A stretch of DNA of 64,000 nucleotides from Plantactinospora sp. BC1 (GTDB lineage Bacteria; Actinomycetota; Actinomycetes; Mycobacteriales; Micromonosporaceae), in NCBI RefSeq assembly GCF_003030345.1, contig NZ_CP028158.1, positions 5,456,001 to 5,520,000 of the forward strand, in the 5' to 3' direction. Within the stretch, counting starts at the first letter, position 1, and each line of letters begins with the position of its first letter. Of this stretch, positions 18,626 to 28,061 are shown piece after piece. The position numbers and the translations under genes are program-made. The notes under the pieces are model-generated. The model ran no database searches. It was given only the letters and a program-made list of their open reading frames with translations, and was not told where the DNA came from.

Positions 18626-19974
18626 CCGGGCCCCTTTCCGGCCGGCAGGCCCCGGTCATTCGCTCGACGGTCGTCCCGGGACAGCAGACGTCCCCGGGGC
18701 GGGTCCGTCGCGGCGACCGGTTCGCCGCGCAGCCAGGTGGCCCGGACCACCCCGGTCAACCGACGCCCGGCGTACGGGGTAACGGGGTGCCGGTGCAGCA
18801 GCCGGGCCGGCTCGACGGTCCACTCCGCGTCCGGGTCCAGCGCCACCAGGTCGGCGTCGGCGCCGGCCCGCAGCACCCCCTTGCCGGGCAGCCCGGCGAT
18901 CTCGGCGGGCCGCCGCGCCATCCAGCGCACCAGGTCGGTGAGCCCGTGCCCGCGCCGCCGCGCCTCGGTCCAGACCACCGGCAGGCCGAGCTGCACCGAG
19001 GCGATCCCGCCCCAGGCGGCGCCGAAGTCGCCGCTGTCGAGCCGCTTCAGGGCGGGAGGGCACGGCGAGTGGTCCGAGACGACACAGTCGACCAGCCCGT
19101 CGGCCAGGCCGGCCCAGAGCGCCGCCCGGTTCGCCGCGTCCCGGATCGGCGGACAGCACTTGAACTCGGTCGCCCCGTCCGGGACCTCGGCGGCGTCCAG
19201 GGTCAGGTAGTGCGGGCAGGTCTCCACGGTCACCCGTACCCCGTCGGCGCGGGCGGCGGCGATCGCCGGCAGTGCGTCGGCGGCGGACAGGTGCAGGACG
19301 TGCACCCGCCGGCCGGTCCGCCGGGCCGCGTCCAGCACCACTTCGACCGCGCGCCGCTCGGCGACCGGCGGCCGGGAGCCGAGGAAGTCCGCGTACCGGG
19401 CCGAGGCGGGCGCGACGGCGATCCGGGCCGGATCCTCGGCGTGCACCACGAAGAGCGCGTCGACGGCGGTCAGCGCCTCGTGCAGCCCGGCCGGATCCAG
19501 CGGCGGGAACTCCGGCACCCCCGAGTCGACCAGGAACGCCTTGAACCCGAGCACCCCGGCGGCGTACAGCGCCGGCAGCTCGGCCAGGTGCTCCGGGACG
19601 GCGCCGCCCCAGAAGCCGACGTCGACGTGGCACCGGCCCCGGGCCGCGTCCCGCTTGCGGCGCAGCGCCGGCACGGTGACCGTCGGCGGTACCGAGTTGA
19701 GCGGCATGTCGACGATCGTGGTCACCCCGCCGGCCAGTGCGGCCCGGGTGGCCGAGGCGAAGCCCTCCCACTCGGTGCGCCCCGGCTCGTTGACGTGCAC
19801 GTGTGTGTCCACCAGCCCCGGCAGCAGGGCCAGGTCACCGAGGTCGGTGCCGGGCACCTCGTCGTATCCGGCCACCCGGACGATCCGACCGTCGCGTACG
19901 CAGATCGCCGCCGGCCGCTCACCGTCGGGCAGTACCGCCCGGCGGGACCGCAGCACCAGGTCGTACCCGCTCAT
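18622..19974 (-). CDS. allB: Allantoinase
   Basis: 450-residue amidohydrolase that opens the hydantoin ring of allantoin to give allantoate. Metal ligands are visible: [10 protein letters not shown] (H58, H60), the lysine of [13 protein letters not shown] near 145 (the carboxylated metal bridge in this family), [11 protein letters not shown] and VVSDHSPCP. The latter, with [10 protein letters not shown], is characteristic of allantoinases rather than dihydroorotases. ATG 19974 has GGAGGGGAG directly upstream. It ends with a four-base overlap onto allantoicase. Confidence 0.95.
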   Translation of the reverse strand: MSGYDLVLRSRRAVLPDGERPAAICVRDGRIVRVAGYDEVPGTDLGDLALLPGLVDTHVHVNEPGRTEWEGFASATRAALAGGVTTIVDMPLNSVPPTVTVPALRRKRDAARGRCHVDVGFWGGAVPEHLAELPALYAAGVLGFKAFLVDSGVPEFPPLDPAGLHEALTAVDALFVVHAEDPARIAVAPASARYADFLGSRPPVAERRAVEVVLDAARRTGRRVHVLHLSAADALPAIAAARADGVRVTVETCPHYLTLDAAEVPDGATEFKCCPPIRDAANRAALWAGLADGLVDCVVSDHSPCPPALKRLDSGDFGAAWGGIASVQLGLPVVWTEARRRGHGLTDLVRWMARRPAEIAGLPGKGVLRAGADADLVALDPDAEWTVEPARLLHRHPVTPYAGRRLTGVVRATWLRGEPVAATDPPRGRLLSRDDRRANDRGLPAGKGPG

Positions 19975-20004
19975 CGCTCCCCTCCCCCGCACGCCCGGCA
20001 GTGG

Positions 20005-21192
20005 TCACACCGCCGACAGCGTGGCCCGGTCGTAGCCGGTCTCCTCCTCGGTCAGCGCGCCGCAGTCGAGCCCGCGCAGCAGGAAGCCGGCGAGTGCCCG
20101 CGCCGTCGCCGGCTCGTCCAGGATCCCGCCGGAGCGCCCCGCAAGGTACGCCCGCAGCCGCGCCACCGCCGCCGCCCGCCCCTCCCGGAAGAACGCGTAC
20201 GTGCCGGCGAACCGGGTCGGCAACTGGGCCGGATGCAGGTCCCAGCCCTGGTAGAAGCCGCGTTCCAACCCGCGCCGGACCAGCGCGGCATGCTCCGCCC
20301 AGCCGGCCTGCACGGCGGCGGTGTCGCCGACCGGGAGCAGGTTGGTCGAGCCGTCGGCCAGCCGTACCCCGGTCTCGGCGGCGGCGACCTGCATCACCGC
20401 CTTGGCGAAGTCGGCGACCGGATGCGCCAGGCTCTGCTGCGCGGCGGCGATCCCGCAGGCGGCGCTGTAGTCGTAGGTGCCGTAGTGCAGTCCGGTGCAC
20501 CGGCCGGCGGCCGCCCCGATCAACCGGCCCGGCGTCGCCAGCCCGTCCGGGCCGAGGATCGCGGCCGGCGTCTCGATCTGCACCTCGAAGCGCAGCCAGC
20601 CGGCCGGCAGCCCGTACGCCGCCTCCAGCCGCTCGCAGAGCAGCACCATCGCCTCGACCTGGGCGGGCACGCTCACCTTCGGCAGCGTCACCACGAACCG
20701 GTCGGCCGGGGGCAGCTCGGCACCGCCGTCGCGCAGCGCGTCGAGGAAGAGGTCCAGGGTACGGACCGCCCGGCGCCGTACCGGCCCGGTCAGGCTCTTG
20801 ATCCGCAGCCCGGCGAACGGCACCCCGAGCCCGTCGCCGACCAGCCGCCCCGCCTCCCGGGCCGCCGCGTCCTCGACCTCGTCGTCGGGTGTCCCGTAGC
20901 CGTCCTCGAAGTCGATCCGCAGGTCCTCGATCGGCTCCCGGCGCAGCTTGTCGACCACCCGGTCGTGCAGCTCGGCCGGGTACGGCAGCGGCGGGTGCTC
21001 GCGCAACGCCGTCAGTGCGGCCGCACCCCAGCGCGCCGCCAGCCCCGGGCCGCAGCGGTCGGCCGGCACGTAGACGGTGTGCACCGGCTGCCGCCCGGAC
21101 GGCTGGCCGGGATAGCGGCGCCGCAGCTCGGCGTCGACCGGCGCCAGCCGTCCGTCCAGTTCGACCAGGACGTCCGGGGGGAGCCGGCCCAT
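20005..21192 (-). CDS. DUF6986 aldolase/citrate lyase-like protein
   Basis: 395 residues of the DUF6986 family, related to the HpcH/HpaI/CitE aldolase and malate synthase-like TIM barrels. The segments LRIDFEDGYGTPDDEVEDAA, FVVTLPKVSVPAQVEAMV and RFEVQIETPAAILGPDG place the Asp and Glu residues that bind Mg2+ in CitE-like enzymes. The function is not established. Its position between xanthine dehydrogenase and allantoinase genes, with a one-base TGATG overlap, suggests a role in the ureide pathway. C-C bond formation or cleavage with glyoxylate or a ureidoglycolate-derived acid is my inference, since Streptomyces loci carry a malate synthase at the comparable place. Confidence 0.75.
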   Translation of the reverse strand: MGRLPPDVLVELDGRLAPVDAELRRRYPGQPSGRQPVHTVYVPADRCGPGLAARWGAAALTALREHPPLPYPAELHDRVVDKLRREPIEDLRIDFEDGYGTPDDEVEDAAAREAGRLVGDGLGVPFAGLRIKSLTGPVRRRAVRTLDLFLDALRDGGAELPPADRFVVTLPKVSVPAQVEAMVLLCERLEAAYGLPAGWLRFEVQIETPAAILGPDGLATPGRLIGAAAGRCTGLHYGTYDYSAACGIAAAQQSLAHPVADFAKAVMQVAAAETGVRLADGSTNLLPVGDTAAVQAGWAEHAALVRRGLERGFYQGWDLHPAQLPTRFAGTYAFFREGRAAAVARLRAYLAGRSGGILDEPATARALAGFLLRGLDCGALTEEETGYDRATLSAV

Positions 21193-23516
21193 CAGCCGGT
21201 CCCGGTCAGGTGCTCGGGTCGGACCGGTACCCGGGCCAGCGGCAGCCCGGTCGCCGCCCGGATCGCGGCCACGATCGCCGGGGTGGCCGAGATGGCCGGC
21301 GGCTCCCCCACCCCGCGCAGCCCGTACGGGGCGTGCGGGTCCGCCAGCTCCAGCACGTCGACCGTCATCGGCGGCACGTCGGCGATGGTCGGGATCAGAT
21401 AGTCGGTGAAGGACGGATTCCTGATCACCCCGTCGACGACCTGGAGTTCCTCCATCAGCGCCAGCCCGAGTCCCTGGGCCGTGCCGCCGTGGATCTGGCC
21501 CAGCACCGCCTCCGGGTTCATCGCCCGGCCGACGTCCTGGGCGGTGGCGATCTCCACCACCCGGACCAGCCCGAGTTCGGGGTCCACGTCCACGGTGGCC
21601 CGGTGCGCCGCGAAGGCGTACTGCACGTGCGCTTCGCCCTGCCCGGTCACCGGGTCCAGCGGCCGGGTCGGGCGGTGCCGCCAGCGGGCGGTCTCCTCGA
21701 CCGGGCCGGCGGCGAGCAGTTCGACCAGGGTGCCGAGGGTGCGGCCGGCGGGATCCCGTACCGCACCGTCGGCGAACTCCAGCCCGTCGGCGAACTCCAG
21801 CCCGTCCGCGTCCGGCCGGCCGGCGGAGTCGGCCAGTCGCGCCGCCAGCGCCGCCCGGACCGCCCGGCAGGCCGCCCGCACCGCACCCCCGGTCATGTAC
21901 GTCTGCCGGGACGCCGACGACGACCCCGCGCTCCCCACCGAGGTGTCCGCGGTCGCCACCACCACCCGCTCGACCCCCAGCTCGGTCCGGGCGATCTGGG
22001 CCTGCACCGTCACCAGCCCCTGCCCCACCTCGGCCGCGGCGGTGTGCACCAGCACGGTCGGCTCGCCGCCGAGCAGCTCCAGCCGGACCCGCGCCGTCGA
22101 GTAGTCGTCGAACCCCTCGGAGAAGCAGACGTTCTTGATCCCGATCGCGTAGCCGACCCCCCGGACCACCTGCTCCGGCGCGGTCGTGTTCGCCACCCCG
22201 CCCGGCAGCCGCCGCGGGTCGTCGCCGGCCGGCGGCGGTGCCGGCCGGTCCCGGACCAGCTCCAGCAACCGGGCCACCGGCGCCGGCCCCTCCACCCGCT
22301 GCCCGGTCGGCATCACCCCGCCCTCGGCCAGCGCGTTGCGGACCCGCAGTTGCACCGGATCCAGCCCGACCGCCTCGGCGAGCCGGTCCATCTGCGACTC
22401 GTACCCGAAGCACGCCTGCACCGCCCCGAACCCGCGCATCGCCCCGCACGGCGGGTTGTTGGTGTGCACCCCGTACGCGTCGACGGTCACGTTCGGCACC
22501 CGGTACGGCCCCACCCCGAGGGTGGCCGCGTTCGCCACCACCGCCGGGGTGGTCGACGTGTACGCCCCACCGTCGAGCAGGATCCGGGCCCGTACGTAGA
22601 CCAGCTCGCCGTCCCGGGTCGCGCCGTGCTCGTAGCGGAGGATCGCCGGGTGCCGGTGCACGTGCCCGACGAACGACTCCTCCCGGCCGTAGACCATCTT
22701 CACCGGCCGCCCGGTACGCAGGGCCAGCAGGCTGGCGTGCACCTGCATCGACAGGTCCTCCCGGGCACCGAACGCGCCACCGACCCCGGCCAGGCTCAGC
22801 CGGACCGACTCGACCGGCAGCCCGAGCGCGGCGGCGACCTGCCGCTGGTCGGCGTGCAGCCACTGGGTGGCGACGTACAGCTCGATCCCGCCGTCGTCGG
22901 CCGGCACCGCCAGCCCCGACTCCGGCCCGAGAAACGCCTGGTCCTGCATGCCGACCCGGTATTCCCCGGTCACCACCACCTCGGCGGTGACGTCCGGGTC
23001 GCCCCGGCGGATCGGCACGTGCCGCACCAGCCGGCCAGCGACGAGCGCCGCCTCCGGGTCCGTCACCGGCTCCCGCACCAGGTAGTCGACCATGATCCGC
23101 TCGGCCGCCCGCCGCGCCGTCTCCGGATGGTCGGCGGCCACGATCGCCACCGGCTCGCCCCGGTAGCAGACCTCGTCGACGGCGAGCACCGGTTGGTCCG
23201 CCACCTCCAGCCCGTAGTGCCGGTCGCCCGGCACGTCGTCGGCGGTCAGTACCGCGTACACGCCCGGCACGGCGAGTGCGGGGCCGATGTCGATGCCCCG
23301 GATCGTCGCCGACGGGTGCGGGCTGCGCAGGGTGGCGCCCCACAGCATGTCGTCGACCCACAGGTCCGACGAGAACGCGAACTCGCCGCGCACCTTCAGC
23401 GCGCCGTCCGGTCGTACCGGACTGGCCCCGATCCCCTGGGAGGCCGGCGCCGCCGCATCCGGGCGCGGCCCGGCCCCGCCTCCCGCGCGCCGCACCTCGC
23501 CCGGCGGGCCGGTCAT
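21192..23516 (-). CDS. Xanthine dehydrogenase, molybdopterin subunit
   Basis: 774-residue large subunit of a xanthine oxidase-family hydroxylase. The a/b hammerhead domain (RPDGALKVRGEFAFSSDL onward) is followed by the Mo-binding domains. The stretches LAGVGGAFGAREDLSMQ, PPCGAMRGFGAVQACFGYE (with the active-site Arg) and AAEVGQGLVTVQAQIARTEL are typical, and LRGVGEPPAISATPAIVAAI carries the conserved catalytic Glu. It hydroxylates hypoxanthine and xanthine to urate together with the FAD and 2Fe-2S subunits encoded a few genes upstream. It contains a short in-frame duplication, LEFADG twice, near residue 585. It may need the MocA-modified cofactor made by the gene at 29902. Confidence 0.93.
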   Translation of the reverse strand: MTGPPGEVRRAGGGAGPRPDAAAPASQGIGASPVRPDGALKVRGEFAFSSDLWVDDMLWGATLRSPHPSATIRGIDIGPALAVPGVYAVLTADDVPGDRHYGLEVADQPVLAVDEVCYRGEPVAIVAADHPETARRAAERIMVDYLVREPVTDPEAALVAGRLVRHVPIRRGDPDVTAEVVVTGEYRVGMQDQAFLGPESGLAVPADDGGIELYVATQWLHADQRQVAAALGLPVESVRLSLAGVGGAFGAREDLSMQVHASLLALRTGRPVKMVYGREESFVGHVHRHPAILRYEHGATRDGELVYVRARILLDGGAYTSTTPAVVANAATLGVGPYRVPNVTVDAYGVHTNNPPCGAMRGFGAVQACFGYESQMDRLAEAVGLDPVQLRVRNALAEGGVMPTGQRVEGPAPVARLLELVRDRPAPPPAGDDPRRLPGGVANTTAPEQVVRGVGYAIGIKNVCFSEGFDDYSTARVRLELLGGEPTVLVHTAAAEVGQGLVTVQAQIARTELGVERVVVATADTSVGSAGSSSASRQTYMTGGAVRAACRAVRAALAARLADSAGRPDADGLEFADGLEFADGAVRDPAGRTLGTLVELLAAGPVEETARWRHRPTRPLDPVTGQGEAHVQYAFAAHRATVDVDPELGLVRVVEIATAQDVGRAMNPEAVLGQIHGGTAQGLGLALMEELQVVDGVIRNPSFTDYLIPTIADVPPMTVDVLELADPHAPYGLRGVGEPPAISATPAIVAAIRAATGLPLARVPVRPEHLTGTG

Positions 23517-24868
23517 CGCCGCGCCCGCCTGACCAGGGTCCGGTGCGCCCGGCGAAGCCCCCGGGCCAGCCCGGCCGGGTCGGCCGTGCGCAGCTCGCCG
23601 TTGTCGACCACCGGCTCACCCCCGACCAGCGACAGCTCCACCGGGGCCGGCGGCCCGAAGACCAGCGCCGCCACCGGGTCGTCGATGCCGACGTGGCCGA
23701 GCCCGTCCAGCCGCCACAGCACCACGTCGGCGAGCTTGCCGACCTCCAGCGAGCCGAGCTGGTCGGCCCGGCCGAGGCAGCGCGCCCCGCCGACGGTGCC
23801 GAGCGCGAGCGCGTCCCGGGCGGTCAGCGCCGCCGCGCCGCCGCGCAGCCGGGCCGTGTAGAGGGCCTGGCGCAGCTCCGCGCCGAGCTGGCCGGCCTCC
23901 TGCGAGGCCGGTCCGTCGACGCCGAGCCCGACCGGTACGCCCCGGTCCAGCAGTTCCCGGACCCGCGCCGCACCGGCACCGAGCCGGGCGTTCGAGCTGG
24001 GACAGTGCGCGACCGAGGTACCGGTACGGGCCAGCGCGTCCAGCCCGGCGTCGTCCAGGTGTACGCCGTGCGCGAGCCAGACGTCCGGGCCGAGCCAGCC
24101 GAGCCGTTCGGCGTACTCGACCGGGGTGCAGCCGTGGGTCTGCCGGCAGTACTCCTCCTCGTCGACGGTCTCGGCGAGATGGGTGTGCAGCCGTACGCCC
24201 CGGCGCCGGGCCAGCGCCGCCGACTCGGCCATCAGCTTCGCGGTGACGCTGAACGGCGAGCAGGGTGCCACCGCCACCCGCAGCATCGCGTCGTCGGCCG
24301 GGTCGTGGTAGCGGTCGATCGCCTCCTCGGTGCCGATCAGCGCCGCCTCGGTCTCCTCGACGATCTCGTCCGGCGGCAGCCCGCCCGCCGACGCACCGAG
24401 ATCCATCGAGCCCCGGCAGGGGTGGAACCGCAAGCCCACCCCACGGGCCGCCTCGACCTGTGCGGCCATCAGGTCACCGGCGCCGGCCGGATGGACGTAG
24501 TGGTGGTCGGTGCTGGTGGTGCAGCCGTGCAGCGCCAGCCAGCCGAGCCCGGCGGCGGTGGTCGCGGCCACCACCTCGGCGTCCAGCCCGGCCCAGACCG
24601 GATAGAGCGCCCTCAGCCAGCCGAACAGCTCCTCCTGCTGCGCCATCCCCCGGGTCGCCCACTGGTAGAGGTGGTGGTGGGTGTTCACCAGGCCGGGGGT
24701 GGCGAGGCAGCCGGTGCCGTCGATCCGGCGTACCGAGCGGTGGTAGCGGGGGGCGTGCCCGGGGCCGACCGCGACGATCCGGCCCTCGTCGAGCACCAGG
24801 TGCCCGTCGGAGTACTCGGTCCCGGCCGGGTCGACCGTGGCGACGGCGCAGTTCTCGATGATGATCAC
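23513..24868 (-). CDS. Guanine/8-oxoguanine deaminase-type amidohydrolase
   Basis: 451 residues of the amidohydrolase superfamily, cytosine/guanine deaminase branch. Metal ligands are seen in PGLVNTHHHLYQW (H64, H66), VRLHTHLAET, LAHGVHLDD and VGLGVDGPASQE. The THHHLYQ motif and overall layout are like 8-oxoguanine deaminases and guanine deaminases, which make urate from 8-oxoguanine or xanthine from guanine. Either would feed this pathway. GTG 24868 lies 7 bases after GGAGG and shares GTGA with the preceding 2Fe-2S gene. Placement between xanthine dehydrogenase subunit genes supports a purine substrate. Confidence 0.85.
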   Translation of the reverse strand: MIIIENCAVATVDPAGTEYSDGHLVLDEGRIVAVGPGHAPRYHRSVRRIDGTGCLATPGLVNTHHHLYQWATRGMAQQEELFGWLRALYPVWAGLDAEVVAATTAAGLGWLALHGCTTSTDHHYVHPAGAGDLMAAQVEAARGVGLRFHPCRGSMDLGASAGGLPPDEIVEETEAALIGTEEAIDRYHDPADDAMLRVAVAPCSPFSVTAKLMAESAALARRRGVRLHTHLAETVDEEEYCRQTHGCTPVEYAERLGWLGPDVWLAHGVHLDDAGLDALARTGTSVAHCPSSNARLGAGAARVRELLDRGVPVGLGVDGPASQEAGQLGAELRQALYTARLRGGAAALTARDALALGTVGGARCLGRADQLGSLEVGKLADVVLWRLDGLGHVGIDDPVAALVFGPPAPVELSLVGGEPVVDNGELRTADPAGLARGLRRAHRTLVRRARR

Positions 24869-25338
24869 GATTCGTCCTCCCGGCCGGCGGCCAGACGTAC
24901 CGCCGTCAGGATCTTCTCGTACCCGGTGCACCGGCACAGGTTTCCGGCCAACGCCTCCCTGATCTCCTCCTCGGCCGGGGACGGCGTCCGAGCCAGCAGG
25001 TCGTGTACGGCGACCACCAGTCCCGGGGTACAGAATCCGCACTGCACGGCCCCGGCCGCGACGAACGCCCGCTGCACCGGGTCGAGTTCGCCCGGCCCCG
25101 GGCCGAGCCCCTCCACGGTGACCACCTCGCGGCCCCGGGCCTGCCCGGCCGGGACCAGGCAGGCGCAGACCGGCTCGCCGTCCAGATAGACCGTGCAGGA
25201 GCCGCACTCGCCCTGCTCGCAGGCGTTCTTGGCGCCGGGCAGCCCGAGCCGCTCCCGCAGCAGGTGCAGCAGGCTCTCCCCGGCCCAGACGTCGTCGGCC
25301 CGGCGCGGCGCGCCGTTGACCACGCAGTCGATCCTCAC
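24865..25338 (-). CDS. Xanthine dehydrogenase, 2Fe-2S subunit
   Basis: 157 residues with two [2Fe-2S] clusters. The plant ferredoxin-type cluster uses C40, C45, C48 and C60 (NACEQGECGSC and VCAC). The second uses QCGFCTPG and NLCRCTGYE in the C-terminal helical domain. It passes electrons from the molybdenum site to FAD. It overlaps the FAD-subunit gene by four bases and the deaminase gene by four bases, so stoichiometric expression is likely. Confidence 0.95.
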   Translation of the reverse strand: MRIDCVVNGAPRRADDVWAGESLLHLLRERLGLPGAKNACEQGECGSCTVYLDGEPVCACLVPAGQARGREVVTVEGLGPGPGELDPVQRAFVAAGAVQCGFCTPGLVVAVHDLLARTPSPAEEEIREALAGNLCRCTGYEKILTAVRLAAGREDES

Positions 25339-26201
25339 CCGTCGGCCCCCTTCCGCCGATGTTCCGCCCAGACCCGCTGCACCGCCCGCCGGGCCAGTAC
25401 CCCGAGCGCGTGCCGGCGGTAGGCGGCCGTGCCGCGTACGTCGTCGATCGGACTCGCCGCCGCCGCGACCAGCTCGCCGAAGCGGCGGACCAGCGGTTCC
25501 GGCAGCGCGGCCCGGTGCGCCCAGGGCAGCTCGGCGGCGAGCAACTCCTCGGCGGCCACCGCCCGGACCGGCGTCGGTGCCGCCGAACCGATCCCGGTGC
25601 CAACCGTCCGGTTCGCCGGCCGCAGCGCCAGCGCGAACGAGCAGACCGCGATCACCATCGCGTTCCTGGTGCCGACCTTGGCGAACTGCTCCGGCCCGCC
25701 GTCCGGCCCGATCAGGACGGCGGCGATCAGCTCGTCCGGGGCCAGCACGCTGCGCTTCGGTCCGGTGCAGAAGCCGGTCACCGGCACCCGGCGGACGCCC
25801 CGGACCGAGGCCAGCTCCACCAGCGCCCCGGCGGCGAGCAGCGGCGGCAGCGCGTCCCCGGCCGGTGAGGCCGAGCCGAGGTTGCCGCCGACGGTGCCCC
25901 GGTTGCGGATCTGCGCCGAACCGACCGTCCGGGCCGCCATCGCCAGCCCCGGCACCCGGTCGGCCAGTTCGGTGACGATCCGCCGGTACGGCACCCCGGC
26001 GCCGAGCCGCAGCAGGCCGTCCTCGACGCCCCAGTCGGCCAGCCCGGCGACCCGACCCAGGTCGAGCAGGGCCGGCGGGCGGCGGCGGGCGAAGTTCAGC
26101 TCCACCATCACGTCGGTGCCGCCGGCCACCGGCAGCGCCTCCGGGTACGCCGCCCGCGCCGCCAGCGCCTCGGCCCAGCTCTCCGGTTGCAGGAACTCCA
26201 T
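25335..26201 (-). CDS. Xanthine dehydrogenase, FAD subunit
   Basis: 288 residues of the medium (CoxM-like) FAD-binding subunit. PEALPVAGGTDVMVELNFARRRP near the N-terminus and IRNRGTVGGNLGSASPAGDALPPLLA in the middle are the two FAD-contacting motifs. The C-terminal CO dehydrogenase flavoprotein domain follows. ATG 26201 overlaps the urate oxidase stop by one base (TGATG). It receives electrons from the 2Fe-2S subunit and passes them to NAD+ or another acceptor. Confidence 0.95.
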   Translation of the reverse strand: MEFLQPESWAEALAARAAYPEALPVAGGTDVMVELNFARRRPPALLDLGRVAGLADWGVEDGLLRLGAGVPYRRIVTELADRVPGLAMAARTVGSAQIRNRGTVGGNLGSASPAGDALPPLLAAGALVELASVRGVRRVPVTGFCTGPKRSVLAPDELIAAVLIGPDGGPEQFAKVGTRNAMVIAVCSFALALRPANRTVGTGIGSAAPTPVRAVAAEELLAAELPWAHRAALPEPLVRRFGELVAAAASPIDDVRGTAAYRRHALGVLARRAVQRVWAEHRRKGADG

Positions 26202-27100
26202 CAGCCCGGCCCGCCGTCCCCGGCCCCCGCCGCCTCGGGTGTGCGGGTCTCCACCTCGGGTGTGCGGGTCACGGTGCCCTCGATCAGCCCGTACGGCCGG
26301 TCGGTGGCCACGAACACCTCGCCCGGGTTGTCCAGCCCGAACGGCGCCAGATCGACCAGCAGGTGGTGGCGATTGGGCAGGGCCAGCCGCACCTCGGCGA
26401 TCTCCGGGCGCTCGGCGAGCACCCGGTGCCCCATCGCGTACAGGGTCTGTTGCAGCGAGCGGCTGTAGGTCTGCACGAACGCGTCGACCAGCGCGGCCCG
26501 CACCCCGGCGTACGACCCCGCCCAGTCCCGCCCTCCATCGGTCGGGTCGACGTCGTGGTGCCGCCACGACGCCTCGACGGCGGTGGCCAGGATCCGGTCG
26601 TCGGTCTCCGGCAGCGTCGTGTACCGGTCCTTCAGGTAGCCCCTGAACTCGGAGTCGGTGCTGTTCAGCAGTACCAGCCCGGTCAGCCCGGACTGCACCG
26701 TGCCGCCCTCGGCGTCCACGGTCACCGTCGCGGTACGACTCTCGGCGCCGTCGCGCTGGAACGAGTGCGGGCCGAGCCGCCGCCAGCCGTGCTCGGTCAG
26801 CTCCACCCGGGCCCGGGAGATCGCCGGTGCGCTCCGGACGAAGTGCCGGGCGAGCAGCAGGCCGAACTCCTCGGGCTGGTCGACGCCGTGTTCCCGGGCA
26901 AAGGCGTAGACGGTGTTCTTCTGCGAGTCGGTGGGGAGCACGTGCGCGTTGTCCCCGCTGCGGTGCACCTCGTCGAGGTCCCCGGCGAGCGCGATGCTGA
27001 CGGTCAGGTCGCGCAGTTCGTGCCGGGGACCGTCCCGGCGTACCCGGACCAGCCGCACCTCGGCCTTGCCGTACTGGTTCGCGCCAAGCACGATCGCCAC
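26201..27100 (-). CDS. pucL: Urate oxidase (uricase)
   Basis: 299-residue cofactor-free urate oxidase, converting urate and O2 to 5-hydroxyisourate and H2O2. The tandem T-fold motifs are clear: ANQYGKAEVRLVRV, PTDSQKNTVYAFAREHGVDQPEEF with the catalytic Thr, and LPNRHHLLVDL near the end. GTG 27100 is preferred because a GAGGAG lies 9 bases upstream; GTG 27109 is also possible and gives three more residues. The C-terminal 25 residues are Thr/Glu/Gly-rich and probably disordered. The Lys of QYGK is the expected catalytic base. Confidence 0.95.
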   Translation of the reverse strand: MAIVLGANQYGKAEVRLVRVRRDGPRHELRDLTVSIALAGDLDEVHRSGDNAHVLPTDSQKNTVYAFAREHGVDQPEEFGLLLARHFVRSAPAISRARVELTEHGWRRLGPHSFQRDGAESRTATVTVDAEGGTVQSGLTGLVLLNSTDSEFRGYLKDRYTTLPETDDRILATAVEASWRHHDVDPTDGGRDWAGSYAGVRAALVDAFVQTYSRSLQQTLYAMGHRVLAERPEIAEVRLALPNRHHLLVDLAPFGLDNPGEVFVATDRPYGLIEGTVTRTPEVETRTPEAAGAGDGGPG

Positions 27101-27113
27101 CGCCCGCACCTCC

Positions 27114-27497
27114 TCAGCTTCCCCGGTAGGTGGTGTAGCCGTACGGGCTGAGCAGCAGCGGCACGTGGTGGTGCCGGTCCGGCTCGGTGATCTGGAAGGC
27201 GACCACGATCTCCGGGAAGAAGGCCGCGCCGGGCGGGTAGTGGCGCTCGACCTGGAACACCAGCCGGTAGCCGCCGGCCTGCCCGCCCCGCAGCGGCAGC
27301 CGGTCCAGCAGCGGCGTCCAGTCGGCCAGCCGCCCGTCGGGATCGGTCCGGCCGTGTGCCACCGGCGTCCAGCCGCCGCTGTCCCGCCGGTCGAGCCGGA
27401 CCGGGATGTCGGCGGCCGGTTCGCCGCGTACGGTGTCCAGCACGTGCGTGGAGATCCGGATCAGGCCGTCCGGTGCGTTCGTCCGGTCGTCGCTCAC
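27114..27497 (-). CDS. uraH: 5-hydroxyisourate hydrolase
   Basis: 127-residue transthyretin-like enzyme that hydrolyses 5-hydroxyisourate to OHCU. The family signatures are intact: ISTHVLDTVRGEPA with the active-site His at the N-terminus, a central Arg-containing strand, HHHVPLLLSPYGYTTYRGS at the C-terminus ending in the diagnostic YRGS. GTG 27497 overlaps the uraD stop by four bases, so the two successive enzymes are coupled. Confidence 0.95.
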   Translation of the reverse strand: MSDDRTNAPDGLIRISTHVLDTVRGEPAADIPVRLDRRDSGGWTPVAHGRTDPDGRLADWTPLLDRLPLRGGQAGGYRLVFQVERHYPPGAAFFPEIVVAFQITEPDRHHHVPLLLSPYGYTTYRGS

Positions 27498-28003
27498 GAC
27501 AGCAGCCTCCTCAGCCGGAGCAGCGCGATCTGCCGCAGTTCGTCCCGGACCACCTCGCGTTCGGTGCCGGGATCGTTGCCGAGCCGCCGCCGGACCGCCG
27601 CGAGCAGTTCCAGGTCCGTCCGGCCGTCGGCGAAGACCAGGAAGAGGTGGCCGAACCGCTGCTCGTACTCCCGGTTGGCCCGGTCGAGCGCGGCCCGGGT
27701 GTCCTGGTCGGCACCGTCGACTCCGGACTGTTCCCGGCGGGACCAGTTCGACTCCCGACCGGTGCCGGCCGGCCGTTCGCCGATCCGCGGGTGCGCGGCC
27801 AGCGCCTGCGCCACCTCCGACCAGGTCAGCCGGCGCAGCGCGGCGTCGGCCACCGCGACCGCCGCCGCGACGTCCGGGTACGGCCTGCCGCCCGCCACCG
27901 TACGAGCCCAGTCCGGCACGGCGCAGCAGGCGAGCAGGGCCTGCTCGGCCTGCCCGGCGGGTCGCCGGTTGAACTTGTCCAACACGGTGCTGACGGTGCC
28001 CAC
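27494..28003 (-). CDS. uraD: OHCU decarboxylase
   Basis: 169 residues, the helical UraD fold that decarboxylates 2-oxo-4-hydroxy-4-carboxy-5-ureidoimidazoline to S-allantoin. The catalytic His lies in AAHPRIGERPAG and the following SNWSRREQSGVDGA and YEQRFGHLFLVFADG are characteristic. GTG 28003 has AGGAGGTG 5 bases upstream, a strong site. It is the first gene of the purine operon, facing pucR across a 172-base regulatory region. Confidence 0.93.
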   Translation of the reverse strand: MGTVSTVLDKFNRRPAGQAEQALLACCAVPDWARTVAGGRPYPDVAAAVAVADAALRRLTWSEVAQALAAHPRIGERPAGTGRESNWSRREQSGVDGADQDTRAALDRANREYEQRFGHLFLVFADGRTDLELLAAVRRRLGNDPGTEREVVRDELRQIALLRLRRLLS

Positions 28004-28019
28004 CCGTTCACCTCCTGCC

Positions 28020-28061
28020 CGGCTGACCAGAAGTCCACCTGCGCGGTTGACCAGAAGTACA
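28020..28061. promoter_or_regulatory. Direct repeats in pucR/purine operon region
   Basis: CGGCTGACCAGAAGTCCA (28020-28037) and CGGTTGACCAGAAGTACA (28044-28061) match at 16 of 18 positions with a 24-base period. They sit 17-58 bases upstream of uraD, between it and the divergent pucR gene. They are candidates for tandem binding of PucR or another regulator. Confidence 0.5.
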
